Positions 1 through 8,123 of a stretch of DNA of 64,000 nt are shown in pieces; the first letter of the stretch is position 1; the number at the start of each line of letters is the position of its first letter. Origin of the DNA: Rhodothalassium salexigens DSM 2132 (GTDB lineage Bacteria; Pseudomonadota; Alphaproteobacteria; Sphingomonadales; Rhodothalassiaceae); NCBI RefSeq assembly GCF_004341375.1, contig NZ_SLXO01000003.1, positions 310,001-374,000 of the forward strand, given 5' to 3'. Both the position numbers and the translations under genes were made by a program. Below the pieces are notes generated by a model. That model saw only the letters and a program-made list of their open reading frames with translations. It was not told the DNA's origin and did not search any database.

Positions 1-308
1 CGCTCGAACCCGGCATGATCGTCTCCAACGAGCCCGGCTATTACCGCGAAGGCGCCTATGGCATCCGGCTCGAAAACCTCGAACTGGTTACCGAGGTGGC
101 GGACGGCCCCGGCGAGATCGACCTGCTGGGCTTCGAGACCCTGACGCTTGCCCCCTATGACCGCCGGCTGATCGACGCCGCGGCCCTGACGGCCGATGAA
201 CGCGCCTGGGTCGACGCCTATCACGCCCGGGTGCGCGCCGCGCTCTCGCCCCATCTGCCCGCCGATACCGCCGCCTGGCTGGCCGAACAGACCGCGCCGC
301 TCGACTGA
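1..308 (+). CDS. Xaa-Pro aminopeptidase (M24 family), C-terminal end, cut by window start
   Basis: Only the last ~102 codons are present (reading frame begins at base 3; TGA at 306-308). The fragment opens with the hallmark of the metallopeptidase M24B (aminopeptidase P) active site: GMIVSNEPGYY followed by GIRLENLELV. In this family the two glutamates of these motifs bind the dinuclear metal. The remaining tail (LTADERAWVDAYHARV) resembles the usual C-terminal helix of the bacterial cytosolic enzyme, which removes an N-terminal residue preceding proline. The N-terminal creatinase-like domain lies outside the window. It is followed by a 139-base spacer and an ABC ATPase on the same strand, with no sign of coupling. 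Confidence 0.85.
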   Translation, partial: LEPGMIVSNEPGYYREGAYGIRLENLELVTEVADGPGEIDLLGFETLTLAPYDRRLIDAAALTADERAWVDAYHARVRAALSPHLPADTAAWLAEQTAPLD

Positions 309-447
309 CCGTCGCCCGGTCTCGCCCGGTCTCGTTCCGGGCGGAGGGGGCCGGGCCGGTGCCGCCGCTTGTGGCGGCCCGGCGCGGTTCCTACATGACC
401 GGTTCGGTCCCCAATCGCCCGTTCGTCCGCCAGCAGGAGCACACCCC

Positions 448-1422
448 ATGGCCCAGCAAGACGCCGCCATCGAGATCCGCAACCTGGTCAAGCGCTACGC
501 CCCGCCCAAGGGGGGCGAGGCCAAGGTGGCGCTCGACGGTATCGACCTGACGATCCCGCGCGGCTCGATCTTCGGGCTTCTGGGCCCCAATGGGGCGGGC
601 AAGTCGACGACCATCAACATCCTGGCCGGCTTGGTGAACAAGACCTCGGGCGGGGTCCGCATCTGGGGCTTCGACATCGATCGCAACCCGCGCAACGCCC
701 GCGCCAGCATCGGCATCGTGCCCCAGGAACTGGTCTTCGACGCCTTCTTCACCCCGGCCGAGATGATGGAGGTGCAGGCCGGCCTCTACGGCGTGCCCAA
801 GGCCGACCGGCGGACCGAAGAACTGCTCAAGGCGGTGCGCCTGTGGGACAAGCGCGACGCCTATTCGCGCACCCTGTCGGGGGGCATGAAGCGCCGGCTA
901 TTGGTGGCCAAGGCGATGGTGCACAATCCGCCGGTGCTGGTGCTCGACGAGCCCACCGCCGGCGTCGACATCGAGTTGCGCCAACAGCTTTGGGACTATG
1001 TGCGCGAATTGCACGCGCGCGGCACCACCATCGTGCTGACCACCCACTATCTCGAAGAGGCCGAGGAATTGTGCGACACCATCGCGATCATCAACCACGG
1101 CCGGGTGCTGTGCTGCGAGCCGACCCAGGACTTGCTGGCGCGCATCGACGAGAAGACCCTGACCATCGATGTGGCCGAGACGCTGGACACGGTGCCCGAT
1201 CCGGTCAAGGCTTGGTCGGCGTCGCTTGAGGGGCCGCACCGCCTGGCTGTGCGGCTCGGCGGCGGCCAGGGCGAAACCGGCCGGGTGCTCGCGGCACTGG
1301 CGGCGGCGGGGCTGACCGTGCAGGATATCTCCACCGACGAGACCGACCTGGAGGATGTGTTCCTGCAATTGACGCGCGCCGAGCCGGCGGCCGGGGCGGT
1401 GCCAACGCCGGCCGACGCGTAA
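448..1422 (+). CDS. ABC transporter ATP-binding protein (ABC-2/YadG-type), 324 aa
   Basis: The ATG at 448 is preceded by CAGGAG at about 432-437 and gives [17 protein letters not shown]; an upstream in-frame extension has no family similarity. The Walker A motif is GPNGAGKST, the signature loop is [15 protein letters not shown], Walker B is VLVLDEP followed by TAGVD, and the switch His is in [10 protein letters not shown]. After the nucleotide-binding domain comes a ~90-residue C-terminal region, common in drug, polysaccharide or Nat-type exporters. A matching ABC-2 permease would normally lie next to it, but the next gene is nadB, so the ATPase is separated from its partner. The substrate cannot be inferred. 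Confidence 0.9.
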   Translation: MAQQDAAIEIRNLVKRYAPPKGGEAKVALDGIDLTIPRGSIFGLLGPNGAGKSTTINILAGLVNKTSGGVRIWGFDIDRNPRNARASIGIVPQELVFDAFFTPAEMMEVQAGLYGVPKADRRTEELLKAVRLWDKRDAYSRTLSGGMKRRLLVAKAMVHNPPVLVLDEPTAGVDIELRQQLWDYVRELHARGTTIVLTTHYLEEAEELCDTIAIINHGRVLCCEPTQDLLARIDEKTLTIDVAETLDTVPDPVKAWSASLEGPHRLAVRLGGGQGETGRVLAALAAAGLTVQDISTDETDLEDVFLQLTRAEPAAGAVPTPADA

Positions 1423-1480
1423 GGGGCGGCCGGGCGCGCCGGGCGCCGATGGTCGCGCCGGGCAATTCAAGGAGGGTGGC

Positions 1481-3106
1481 ATGGGCGACGAGACGGATGT
1501 GCTGGTGATCGGATCGGGGGCCGCGGGGCTGACCGTGGCGCTCACGCTGCCGGCGCATGTGCGTGTCACCGTGATCTCCAAGGGCCGGCTGTCCGACGGG
1601 TCGACCAATTGGGCGCAGGGCGGTATCGCCGCGGTGCTGGAAGAAACCGACAGCATCGACAGCCATATCCACGACACGCTCGTGGCCGGTGCCGGGCTGT
1701 GCCACGAGGACACGGTGCGGTTCGTGGTCGAACGCGGCCGGCGCGCCATCGAGGGGCTGATCTCGCGCGGCGTGCCGTTCACCGCGTCGGAGCGCGAGGA
1801 CGGCTATGGCTATCACCTGACCCGCGAGGGCGGCCATTCGCACCGCCGGATCATCCATGTGGCCGACGCCACCGGCAAGGCGGTGCAGAAGACGCTTCAG
1901 GAACGCGCCGCCGAGGCGCCCAATATCGACGCGGTCGAACGCCATGTGGCGGTCGATCTGGTCACCAACCGGCACCTGGAAGGCGCTGCCGCCGGGCCCG
2001 ACCGCTGCCACGGCGCCTATGTGCTCGACCGGACCACCGGCCGGGTGCGCGCGGTCCGGGCCAAGGCGGTGGTGCTGGCCACCGGCGGCGCGAGCCGGGT
2101 CTACATGTACAGCTCCAACCCCGACGGGGCCACCGGCGACGGCATCGCGCTCGGCTGGCGCGCCGGCTGTCGGGTCGGCAACATGGAGTTCAACCAGTTC
2201 CACCCCACCTGCCTCTACCACCCCGAGGCGAAGAATTTCCTGATCACCGAGGCGCTGCGCGGCGAGGGCGCGATCCTGACCCTGCCGTCGGGCGAGCGGT
2301 TCATGCCGCGCATCGACCCGCGCGCCGAACTGGCGCCGCGCGACGTGGTCGCCCGCGCCATCGACCATGAGATGAAGCGCCTAGGTCTCGACCATGTGCT
2401 GCTCGACATCTCGCACAAAGACCCCGATTTCATCGTCGGTCATTTTCCGAACATCTACCGCCGGCTGCGCCGCTTCGGCATCGACATCACCGAGCGGCCG
2501 ATCCCGGTGGTGCCGGCGGCCCACTATACCTGCGGCGGCGTGGTCACCGACTTCCACGCCCGCACCGACCTGACCGGGCTCTATGCGGTTGGCGAATGCG
2601 CCCATACCGGCCTGCACGGCGCCAACCGCATGGCCTCCAATTCGCTGCTGGAATGCCTGGTGTTCGGCACCGCGGCGGCCGAGCATATCGCCGCCGGGCT
2701 CGACCGCATGCCGGCGCCCGCGGCGATCCGGCCGTGGGACGAAAGCCGGGTGACCAATTCCGACGAAGAGGTGGTGGTGACCCACAACTGGTCGGAACTG
2801 CGCCGGGCGATGTGGAACTATGTGGGCATCGTGCGCACCCAGCGGCGGCTGGAACGGGCCAAGCGGCGCATCGATATGCTCGCCGACGAGATCGACGAGT
2901 ATTACGGCAATTTCCGCATTACCGCGGACCTGCTGGAACTGCGGAACCTGGTGACCGTGGCCGATCTGATCGTCCGGTCGGCGCTGGCGCGGCGCGAGTC
3001 CCGCGGCCTGCACTACATCGCCGATTTCCCCGAACGCGCCGGCGACACCCGCGACACCATCCTGTCGCCCACCGCCGCACCGCTGCGCGCCGCCGGCACC
3101 GCCTGA
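1481..3106 (+). CDS. nadB: L-aspartate oxidase NadB, 541 aa
   Basis: This FAD enzyme oxidises L-aspartate to iminoaspartate, which NadA condenses with dihydroxyacetone phosphate to make quinolinate for NAD. The N-terminus carries the dinucleotide-binding motif [12 protein letters not shown] (residues 8-19). Further family motifs are the [13 protein letters not shown] loop, [20 protein letters not shown] and the [21 protein letters not shown] loop near residue 370. The C-terminal helical domain ([16 protein letters not shown]) is that of the succinate dehydrogenase/aspartate oxidase flavoproteins. Length is normal. The ATG follows AAGGAGG (1469-1475). nadA and nadC are not adjacent. Fumarate reductase flavoprotein is excluded by the soluble NadB-type tail and the absence of partner subunits. 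Confidence 0.95.
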   Translation: MGDETDVLVIGSGAAGLTVALTLPAHVRVTVISKGRLSDGSTNWAQGGIAAVLEETDSIDSHIHDTLVAGAGLCHEDTVRFVVERGRRAIEGLISRGVPFTASEREDGYGYHLTREGGHSHRRIIHVADATGKAVQKTLQERAAEAPNIDAVERHVAVDLVTNRHLEGAAAGPDRCHGAYVLDRTTGRVRAVRAKAVVLATGGASRVYMYSSNPDGATGDGIALGWRAGCRVGNMEFNQFHPTCLYHPEAKNFLITEALRGEGAILTLPSGERFMPRIDPRAELAPRDVVARAIDHEMKRLGLDHVLLDISHKDPDFIVGHFPNIYRRLRRFGIDITERPIPVVPAAHYTCGGVVTDFHARTDLTGLYAVGECAHTGLHGANRMASNSLLECLVFGTAAAEHIAAGLDRMPAPAAIRPWDESRVTNSDEEVVVTHNWSELRRAMWNYVGIVRTQRRLERAKRRIDMLADEIDEYYGNFRITADLLELRNLVTVADLIVRSALARRESRGLHYIADFPERAGDTRDTILSPTAAPLRAAGTA

Positions 3107-3241
3107 CCGCGCCCGATCCGCCCCGGCGTTTTCCAACGCGGATGCTGTTCGCCCGTTGTCATGTCCGGCGGGGCCGGTGCGTGGGCGTTGGGTCGTCTGT
3201 GGTTGGCGGCGGCTTGCCATGACCGCTGCGGGCGCCGCCAC

Positions 3242-4708
3242 TCAGCCGGGCGGGAAGCGCAGGCGGAACGTGGTGCCCTGGGCGTCGGAGCGTTCGAGCG
3301 TCACCTGCCCGCCATGGATCAGCATCAATTCGTGCACGATGGTCAGGCCCAAGCCGCTGCCGCCCTTGGCCTGGGTGCCGGCGAACGGCACGAACAGGTT
3401 TTCGCGCGCCTCGCGCGGCAGGCCAGGGCCATTGTCGGTGATGCGGACGACCACGCCGCCCTCGCCGTCGCGGTGACCGGTCAGGGTGACCCGGCCCGGT
3501 TTGGGCGCATGGCCCGCCGCTTGTCGCGCCTCGGCCTTGGCGGTCAGCGCCTGGGCGGCGTTGCGCGTCAGGTTCAACAGCATGCGGTAGAGATGGTCGG
3601 GGTCGGCATAGGCCGTCAGGTCTTCGGGGATCTGATTGTCCCAGGTTACGCCGGGGCTGGGCTCGGTGGCGGCGATCACCTCGGCGGCGACCGCGTGCAC
3701 GGGCGTGTCGGCCTTGCTGGGCAGAGGCTCGTCCGCGCGGCCATAGGCGAGCGTGCGCTCGCACAAACCGATCGCCCGGTCGATGGCCCGGACCATGCGC
3801 GTCGACGCCTTCTGGGCGCCCGGATCGTCCACCTGCTGCAAGCGTTCGGACGAGAGCTGGGCGGTGGCCAGGATGTTGCGCAGATCGTGATTCACCTTAC
3901 CGACCGCCTGACCGAGCATGGCCAGGCGTCGGCGTTGGCCGAGCGCCTGGCGCAGATCCGCTTGCATGCGCGCCAGTTCACGCTCGGCCATGCCGATCTC
4001 GTCGCGGCGGTCCGATGGCGCGAGACTCGTCGTCGGGTCGTCAGGGCGGTTTCGAAACGCCACCATGGCCGCCATGATGCCCCGGATCGGCCGCACGATG
4101 CTGCGAAACAGGACCCAATAGACCACCAATCCGGTCAGCCCGGCGATCAGCAGCGAAATCATCGCAATGTTGCGCGTGTAGACCAACATGGCGGCATGCA
4201 GTTCGGTCTCGTCCATGACCACCGACAGCGACATGCCGTCGATGTCGAGCGGCGCGCCCTGAACCTCGATCCGGCCCTGCCCGCCACGCAGCAAGGTTTC
4301 GAGCGCGTGGACGATCAGTTGTACGGGCGTTGCTGTCTGGATGCTGTAGCGGGCGTCGATGGGCGCGTCGGCGTCGGCGTCGCGCAGGATCAACGCGCGG
4401 CGCTCGCCCAGATCGAGCACCACGCCGTCGACGCCGGCGGTGCCCAACAGCGTCTCCTTGAGCGCCTCGGATACCGCATGGCCCGGCATTTCGGTCAGCG
4501 ACAGCGCGGCGATCTGGGCGGCGGCCATGCGTTGCGACAGGAAATCGCGCCGGAACTTGGCCACCGACGGCAGATAGACCAACACATCGATGACCAGAAT
4601 GGTCGACACGATCAGCGCCAACAAGCGCAGGCTGAGCCGGCTTGCAACGCTCGCCGTCGGTTCTGTCCGGGCCTTGCGCCCTTGCCTTGCCGCCGGAAGG
4701 TCGCTCAC
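3242..4708 (-). CDS. Membrane sensor histidine kinase, 488 aa
   Basis: The frame opens at a TTG (4732), but a GTG at 4708 has AAGGA about 10 bases upstream and is preferred. One transmembrane helix (about residues 24-45, LLALIVSTILVIDVLVYL) and a second (about 180-202, MISLLIAGLTGLVVYWVLF) enclose a ~135-residue periplasmic sensor region. A HAMP linker follows, then the dimerisation box GKVNHDLRNIL with the phospho-accepting His at about residue 274. The ATPase domain shows N-box NLTRNAAQAL, G1 DNGPGLP and G2 GGSGLGLTIV. The kinase starts 39 bases after the oxidoreductase stop and appears to be the last gene of that operon. No response regulator is adjacent, so its partner is unknown; the ligand is also unknown. 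Confidence 0.9.
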   Translation of the reverse strand: MSDLPAARQGRKARTEPTASVASRLSLRLLALIVSTILVIDVLVYLPSVAKFRRDFLSQRMAAAQIAALSLTEMPGHAVSEALKETLLGTAGVDGVVLDLGERRALILRDADADAPIDARYSIQTATPVQLIVHALETLLRGGQGRIEVQGAPLDIDGMSLSVVMDETELHAAMLVYTRNIAMISLLIAGLTGLVVYWVLFRSIVRPIRGIMAAMVAFRNRPDDPTTSLAPSDRRDEIGMAERELARMQADLRQALGQRRRLAMLGQAVGKVNHDLRNILATAQLSSERLQQVDDPGAQKASTRMVRAIDRAIGLCERTLAYGRADEPLPSKADTPVHAVAAEVIAATEPSPGVTWDNQIPEDLTAYADPDHLYRMLLNLTRNAAQALTAKAEARQAAGHAPKPGRVTLTGHRDGEGGVVVRITDNGPGLPREARENLFVPFAGTQAKGGSGLGLTIVHELMLIHGGQVTLERSDAQGTTFRLRFPPG

Positions 4709-4747
4709 AAGCCGCTCGATCCTTCGCGCCAAGCAGCTGAAAAGCCG

Positions 4748-6187
4748 CTAGAATTTCTGCAAAAGGCGGACCAGCGCCCGCGTCTTCGCCGAAAAGAGCC
4801 TATCGGCATAGACCAATCCCGCAAGACGTTTGTTGATTTCGCCAAGCGTCGGATAGGGCGCGATCATGCCGGTCAGCGCCTTGGGCCCGAGCCTTGCCGA
4901 CAGGGCGACCAGCCAGGGTTGCAGAAGCTCGCCCGCATGCGCGCCGGCGATGCCGACGCCGGCGATCCGGCCGTGGGGGTCCAGCACCAGCTTGGCCAGG
5001 CCCTCGCCCTGGCGCTCGGCGCGCGCGCGGTCATTGTCGGCCATGGCGGCGCGGAACACCCGGATGCGGTCGCCGTGAAGGCGGCGCGCCTCGGCTTCGG
5101 TCAGGCCGGCCTGGGCCAATTCGGGCTCGGTATAGGTGACCCGTGGGTGGCTGCGGTCGGTGGCCTTGGCGGGCAGGCGGAACAGCGCGTTGCGGATCAC
5201 GATACCGCCCTCGTAGCCGGCCATGTGGGTGAACTGGCGGCCGCCGGTGCAGTCGCCGATGGCGAACACCCGGCGGTTGCTGGTGCGCAGCCGGGCGTCG
5301 ACGCGGATGCCCTCGGCGCCGTGGTCGATGCCGGCGGCCTCCAGGTCGAGCCCGTCGAGCGTCGGGCGCCGGCCGGTGGCGACCAGCAAATGGCTGCCGT
5401 CGATGGTCCGTGACCGGCCGTCGGCGTCGGTCAGCACGACACGCACGCCGCCGGCGCGGTCGTGGTCGACCCGGTCGACCCGGACCCGTTCGTGGATCGC
5501 CACGCCCTCGGCGCGCAGCCGATCGACCACCGGTTGGGCCAACTCCGGGTCCTCGCGGTTGAGCGCGCGATCGGCCTCCAGCACGGTGACGCGGGCGCCC
5601 AGGCGGCGGTGTGCCTGGGCCATCTCCACGCCGATGGGCCCGCCGCCGAGCACGATCAGATGCTCGGGGCAGGCGGTCAGGTCGAACAGGGTCTCGTTGG
5701 TCAGATAGGGCCCGTCGTCGAGCCCGGGGATCGCCGGCACCGCCGGGCGCGAGCCGGTGGCGACGACGAAGCGCCGGGCGCGCACCCGGGTGTCGCCGGC
5801 GACCACCGTGCGCGGGTCGGCGAAGCGGGCATGGGCCTGGATCACCGTGCAGCCCAGGCCCTCGAACCGCTCGACCGAATCGTGCGGCGCGATGCTGGCG
5901 ATCACCTCGTGGACATGGGCGTGGGCGCGGGCGAATGGCAGCGGGGCCGGCCGGGGGGCGGTGTCGGGTGCGCCGGCATCGGCGAAGGCGGCGCCGGCGG
6001 TGGCCGATTTGGCCGCCGCCAACAACGCTTTGGACGGTATGCACCCGTGGTTCAGGCAATCGCCGCCCATGGCGTCGCGCTCGATCAGCACGGTGCGCGC
6101 GCCCAGTTGCGCCGCGCCGGCGGCCACATAGAGCCCGCCCGAGCCGCCGCCGATGATGCACAGGTCTGCCTTGATCGTCTGGGCCAT
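4748..6187 (-). CDS. FAD-dependent pyridine nucleotide-disulfide oxidoreductase (mercuric reductase/Lpd-like), 479 aa
   Basis: Class I flavoprotein disulfide reductase. The FAD motif CIIGGGSGG lies at residues 10-18. The redox-active pair is in GGDCLNHGCIPSKALL (Cys44 and Cys49). The NAD(P) site is IVLGGGPIGVEMA, and the second FAD motif is VFAIGDCTGG. The C-terminal dimerisation domain is complete but lacks the His-x4-Glu of true dihydrolipoamide dehydrogenases in its usual context, and there is no paired C-terminal Cys as in MerA. It is therefore neither a clear Lpd nor MerA. The gene follows a VTT membrane protein; families exist in which these two domains are fused, which supports a joint function, probably redox chemistry at the inner membrane. 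Substrate unknown. Confidence 0.88.
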   Translation of the reverse strand: MAQTIKADLCIIGGGSGGLYVAAGAAQLGARTVLIERDAMGGDCLNHGCIPSKALLAAAKSATAGAAFADAGAPDTAPRPAPLPFARAHAHVHEVIASIAPHDSVERFEGLGCTVIQAHARFADPRTVVAGDTRVRARRFVVATGSRPAVPAIPGLDDGPYLTNETLFDLTACPEHLIVLGGGPIGVEMAQAHRRLGARVTVLEADRALNREDPELAQPVVDRLRAEGVAIHERVRVDRVDHDRAGGVRVVLTDADGRSRTIDGSHLLVATGRRPTLDGLDLEAAGIDHGAEGIRVDARLRTSNRRVFAIGDCTGGRQFTHMAGYEGGIVIRNALFRLPAKATDRSHPRVTYTEPELAQAGLTEAEARRLHGDRIRVFRAAMADNDRARAERQGEGLAKLVLDPHGRIAGVGIAGAHAGELLQPWLVALSARLGPKALTGMIAPYPTLGEINKRLAGLVYADRLFSAKTRALVRLLQKF

Positions 6188-6256
6188 GGGCCGAAACTCC
6201 GTGGTTTGGGGGGGAAGGCGGTGCGACCGGGGTGGCCGCCGCCCGCGCCGACGCGT

Positions 6257-7045
6257 TCAATCGCCGTCGGCGGTGCCAACCGGGGCCGGGGCTGGCGCCG
6301 GGCTGCCGCGCCAGCGCTTCCACGCCACCGGCAGCAGCGCCAAGGCGACCAGGGCGGCCATGGGCCCCCAGATCGCCGGGTCGGCGAACAGGCCGCCAAG
6401 CTTCAGATCCTCGCCGCGGTCGATCACCGCGCCGGCGCCGGCGCCGACGCTGGCATAGACGAAGGTGCCGGGCGCGATGCCCAGGGCGGTGGAAATCAGA
6501 TAGTTGCGCGGGCGCACGCCGAGAAACGCCGGCGCGATATTGACCAGCCAGAACGGAAACGCCGGCACCAGCCGCAGGACGAACAGATAGCTCAGTTCGC
6601 CCTCGGCGAAACCGCGCTGGAAGCGGTCGAGCCACGGGCCGGCGCGCTGGCGCAGCGGTTCGCCCAGCGAGGTGCGCGCGGCCAGGAAGATCGCCGTGGC
6701 GCCCAGGGTGGCGCCGATCAACGCACCGAGGCCGCCAAGCCCGGTGCCGAACATGAAGCCGGCGAAGATGGTCATCAGACTGGCGCCGGGGAAGCTGACC
6801 GCCACCAGCGCCGCGTACAGTACCACCAGGGTGGGAAACGCCAGCCAGAAGCGGTCGTGCGCCACGTCGGCCAGGTCGGCGCGATAGGTCTTGAGCGTGT
6901 CGAGCCGGATGTAGGCGTCCAGGCCGGTCACAAACACCGCCGCCAACCCGGCCGCCACCAGGGCGAGCGGCAGAAGCCGGCGCCAGAGCGGGCTTTGGAC
7001 GGCGGCGTCGGCGTCGGCGTCGGCGGAACGTGGGTCGTCGGTCAT
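6257..7045 (-). CDS. TVP38/TMEM64 family (VTT-domain) inner-membrane protein, 262 aa
   Basis: The ATG at 7045 (MTDDPRSAD) has AAGG about 9 bases upstream; an ATG two codons earlier (7051) is the alternative. A first membrane helix (LLPLALVAAGLAAVFVTG) is followed by a VTT core: FPGASLMTIFAGFMFG, a small-residue-rich helix pair GLGALIGATLGATAIFLAAR, and the diagnostic FVLRLVPAFPFWLVNIAPAFLGV. A last helix lies at LVALALLPVAW. VTT proteins are scramblase- or transporter-like. The gene is first in a minus-strand set with the disulfide oxidoreductase (69 bases downstream) and the histidine kinase. Longer in-frame translation upstream overlaps the rpmH promoter and is not credible. Confidence 0.87.
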   Translation of the reverse strand: MTDDPRSADADADAAVQSPLWRRLLPLALVAAGLAAVFVTGLDAYIRLDTLKTYRADLADVAHDRFWLAFPTLVVLYAALVAVSFPGASLMTIFAGFMFGTGLGGLGALIGATLGATAIFLAARTSLGEPLRQRAGPWLDRFQRGFAEGELSYLFVLRLVPAFPFWLVNIAPAFLGVRPRNYLISTALGIAPGTFVYASVGAGAGAVIDRGEDLKLGGLFADPAIWGPMAALVALALLPVAWKRWRGSPAPAPAPVGTADGD

Positions 7046-7187
7046 GGGCATTAACCTTGTTGATCTGCTCCTGTTTCGTATCGGCCAGCCGGACGGATCG
7101 CTGCGGGCGTACGCGCGGGGCGTGCACCGGGGGCGGGCGGGGCGCCGCCGGCCGGCCCGCGGTACCCGTGAGCCGGCCGGAGCGCGC

Positions 7188-7216
7188 TTGACGGGGGCGC
7201 CGCCCGCGCGTATAGG
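7188..7216 (+). promoter_or_regulatory. Sigma-70-type promoter for rpmH-rnpA
   Basis: TTGACG (7188-7193) and TATAGG (7211-7216) are separated by exactly 17 bases. Transcription would start near 7223, giving a ~60-base leader before the rpmH GTG. This is the clearest promoter in the window and fits a strongly expressed ribosomal protein gene. Confidence 0.75.
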
Positions 7217-7281
7217 GTGCCGCTCGACTTTCCGCCAGGAGCGCCGGCGTGCCCCTGGCCCTGACGATTCGGAGCATTGCC

Positions 7282-7416
7282 GTGAAACGTACATACCAAC
7301 CGAGCCGGCTGGTCCGGAAGCGCCGTCACGGCTTCCGGGCGCGCAAGGCGACCCAGGCCGGTCAAAAGATTCTTAACGCCCGCCGTCGCAAGGGCCGCAA
7401 GAAGCTGTCCGCCTAA
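7282..7416 (+). CDS. rpmH: 50S ribosomal protein L34, 44 aa
   Basis: A 45-codon frame from GTG (7282) to TAA (7414-7416) translates as [18 protein letters not shown], then an [24 protein letters not shown] tail, a full-length L34 (44 residues is the standard size). GGAG at 7271-7274 is spaced 7 bases from the GTG. L34 is a small basic protein of the large subunit. rpmH immediately followed by rnpA is the conserved bacterial order. The gene is easily missed because of its size and its GTG start. Confidence 0.98.
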   Translation: MKRTYQPSRLVRKRRHGFRARKATQAGQKILNARRRKGRKKLSA

Positions 7417-7442
7417 GGCGCGGACCGCGGCTATCGCCCGCG

Positions 7443-7823
7443 ATGCCGCTGAACCCGATCACCGAGCGGCGCGATTTTCTGCGTGCCGCCCGTCAGGGGC
7501 AGAAGGCCGCACGACCCACCGTGGTCGTGCAGGCCGTGCCCAACCGCCTGGGCGCGGCGCCCGTGCGTGTCGGCGTGACCGCGACCAAGAAGCTCGGGGG
7601 CGCCGTAGTGCGCAATCGTGTTAAGCGCCGCCTGCGCGAGGCCGCCAGGGCGGTGCTGTCCGAGCGCGGCGAGGCAGGTACGGATTACGTCCTGATCGGA
7701 CGCAAGGACACCGCCGCCTGCGACTATGGTCGCTTGGTGCGCGACCTGCGGGCGGCCGTCGAGCAACTGGCCGGGCGCGCGCCCGAGCGCCGGCCGCGGC
7801 ATGGAAGCCACCCCCGCCGATGA
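7443..7823 (+). CDS. rnpA: Ribonuclease P protein component, 126 aa
   Basis: Protein subunit of RNase P, which helps the catalytic RNA remove tRNA 5' leaders. The diagnostic RNR motif is present as [16 protein letters not shown] around residues 58-73, preceded by [13 protein letters not shown], the beta-sheet/left-handed crossover segment. The N-terminal [12 protein letters not shown] matches the family opening (lkkr-x-Ff). It lies 26 bases after rpmH and overlaps yidD by four bases (ATGA at 7820-7823), so yidD is probably translationally coupled. The C-terminal [12 protein letters not shown] tail is slightly longer than typical. Confidence 0.96.
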   Translation: MPLNPITERRDFLRAARQGQKAARPTVVVQAVPNRLGAAPVRVGVTATKKLGGAVVRNRVKRRLREAARAVLSERGEAGTDYVLIGRKDTAACDYGRLVRDLRAAVEQLAGRAPERRPRHGSHPRR

Positions 7824-8119
7824 GCCCGCTGGCCCGTCTCTTGTGCCTGCTCGTAACCGGCTATCGCCGGCTCATTTCGCCGTTTCTACCCGCCACCTGC
7901 CGGTACCAGCCGACCTGTTCGGCCTATGCGATGGACGCCGTGCGCCGTCACGGTGGACTTAAAGGCGGGTGGCTGGCATTAAGGCGCGTGTTTCGGTGCC
8001 ATCCCTGGGGCGGCTATGGCTACGATCCGGTGCCCGACCCGGCCTCCGACGCCGGAACCGATGTCGGAACCGGGGCCGAACCGGTCGCCGCCCGCCCTCA
8101 CCCCCGATCGGCTGAGTAG
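7820..8119 (+). CDS. yidD: Membrane protein insertion efficiency factor YidD, 99 aa
   Basis: Small inner-membrane-associated protein that assists YidC/Sec-dependent insertion. Motifs seen: [21 protein letters not shown] with the conserved cysteines, [10 protein letters not shown], and the family-defining [21 protein letters not shown]. After that motif there is a poorly conserved Pro/Glu/Ala-rich tail of about 25 residues. The start ATG overlaps the rnpA stop (ATGA), and the stop is four bases before the preferred yidC ATG, so the three genes are almost certainly one transcript. Confidence 0.95.
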   Translation: MSPLARLLCLLVTGYRRLISPFLPATCRYQPTCSAYAMDAVRRHGGLKGGWLALRRVFRCHPWGGYGYDPVPDPASDAGTDVGTGAEPVAARPHPRSAE

Positions 8120-8123
8120 CGTC

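Noticed and set aside
3161-5413. Plus-strand 750-codon open frame over the histidine kinase and oxidoreductase
   Set aside because: Same antisense artefact; both minus-strand genes have intact catalytic motifs.
4748-6187. Mercuric reductase (MerA) and a mercury resistance locus
   Set aside because: No HMA domain, no C-terminal Cys pair, and no merR, merT or merP genes nearby.
7282-7416. Origin of replication at rpmH
   Set aside because: No DnaA-box cluster, dnaA or dnaN nearby; in alphaproteobacteria oriC is commonly elsewhere.
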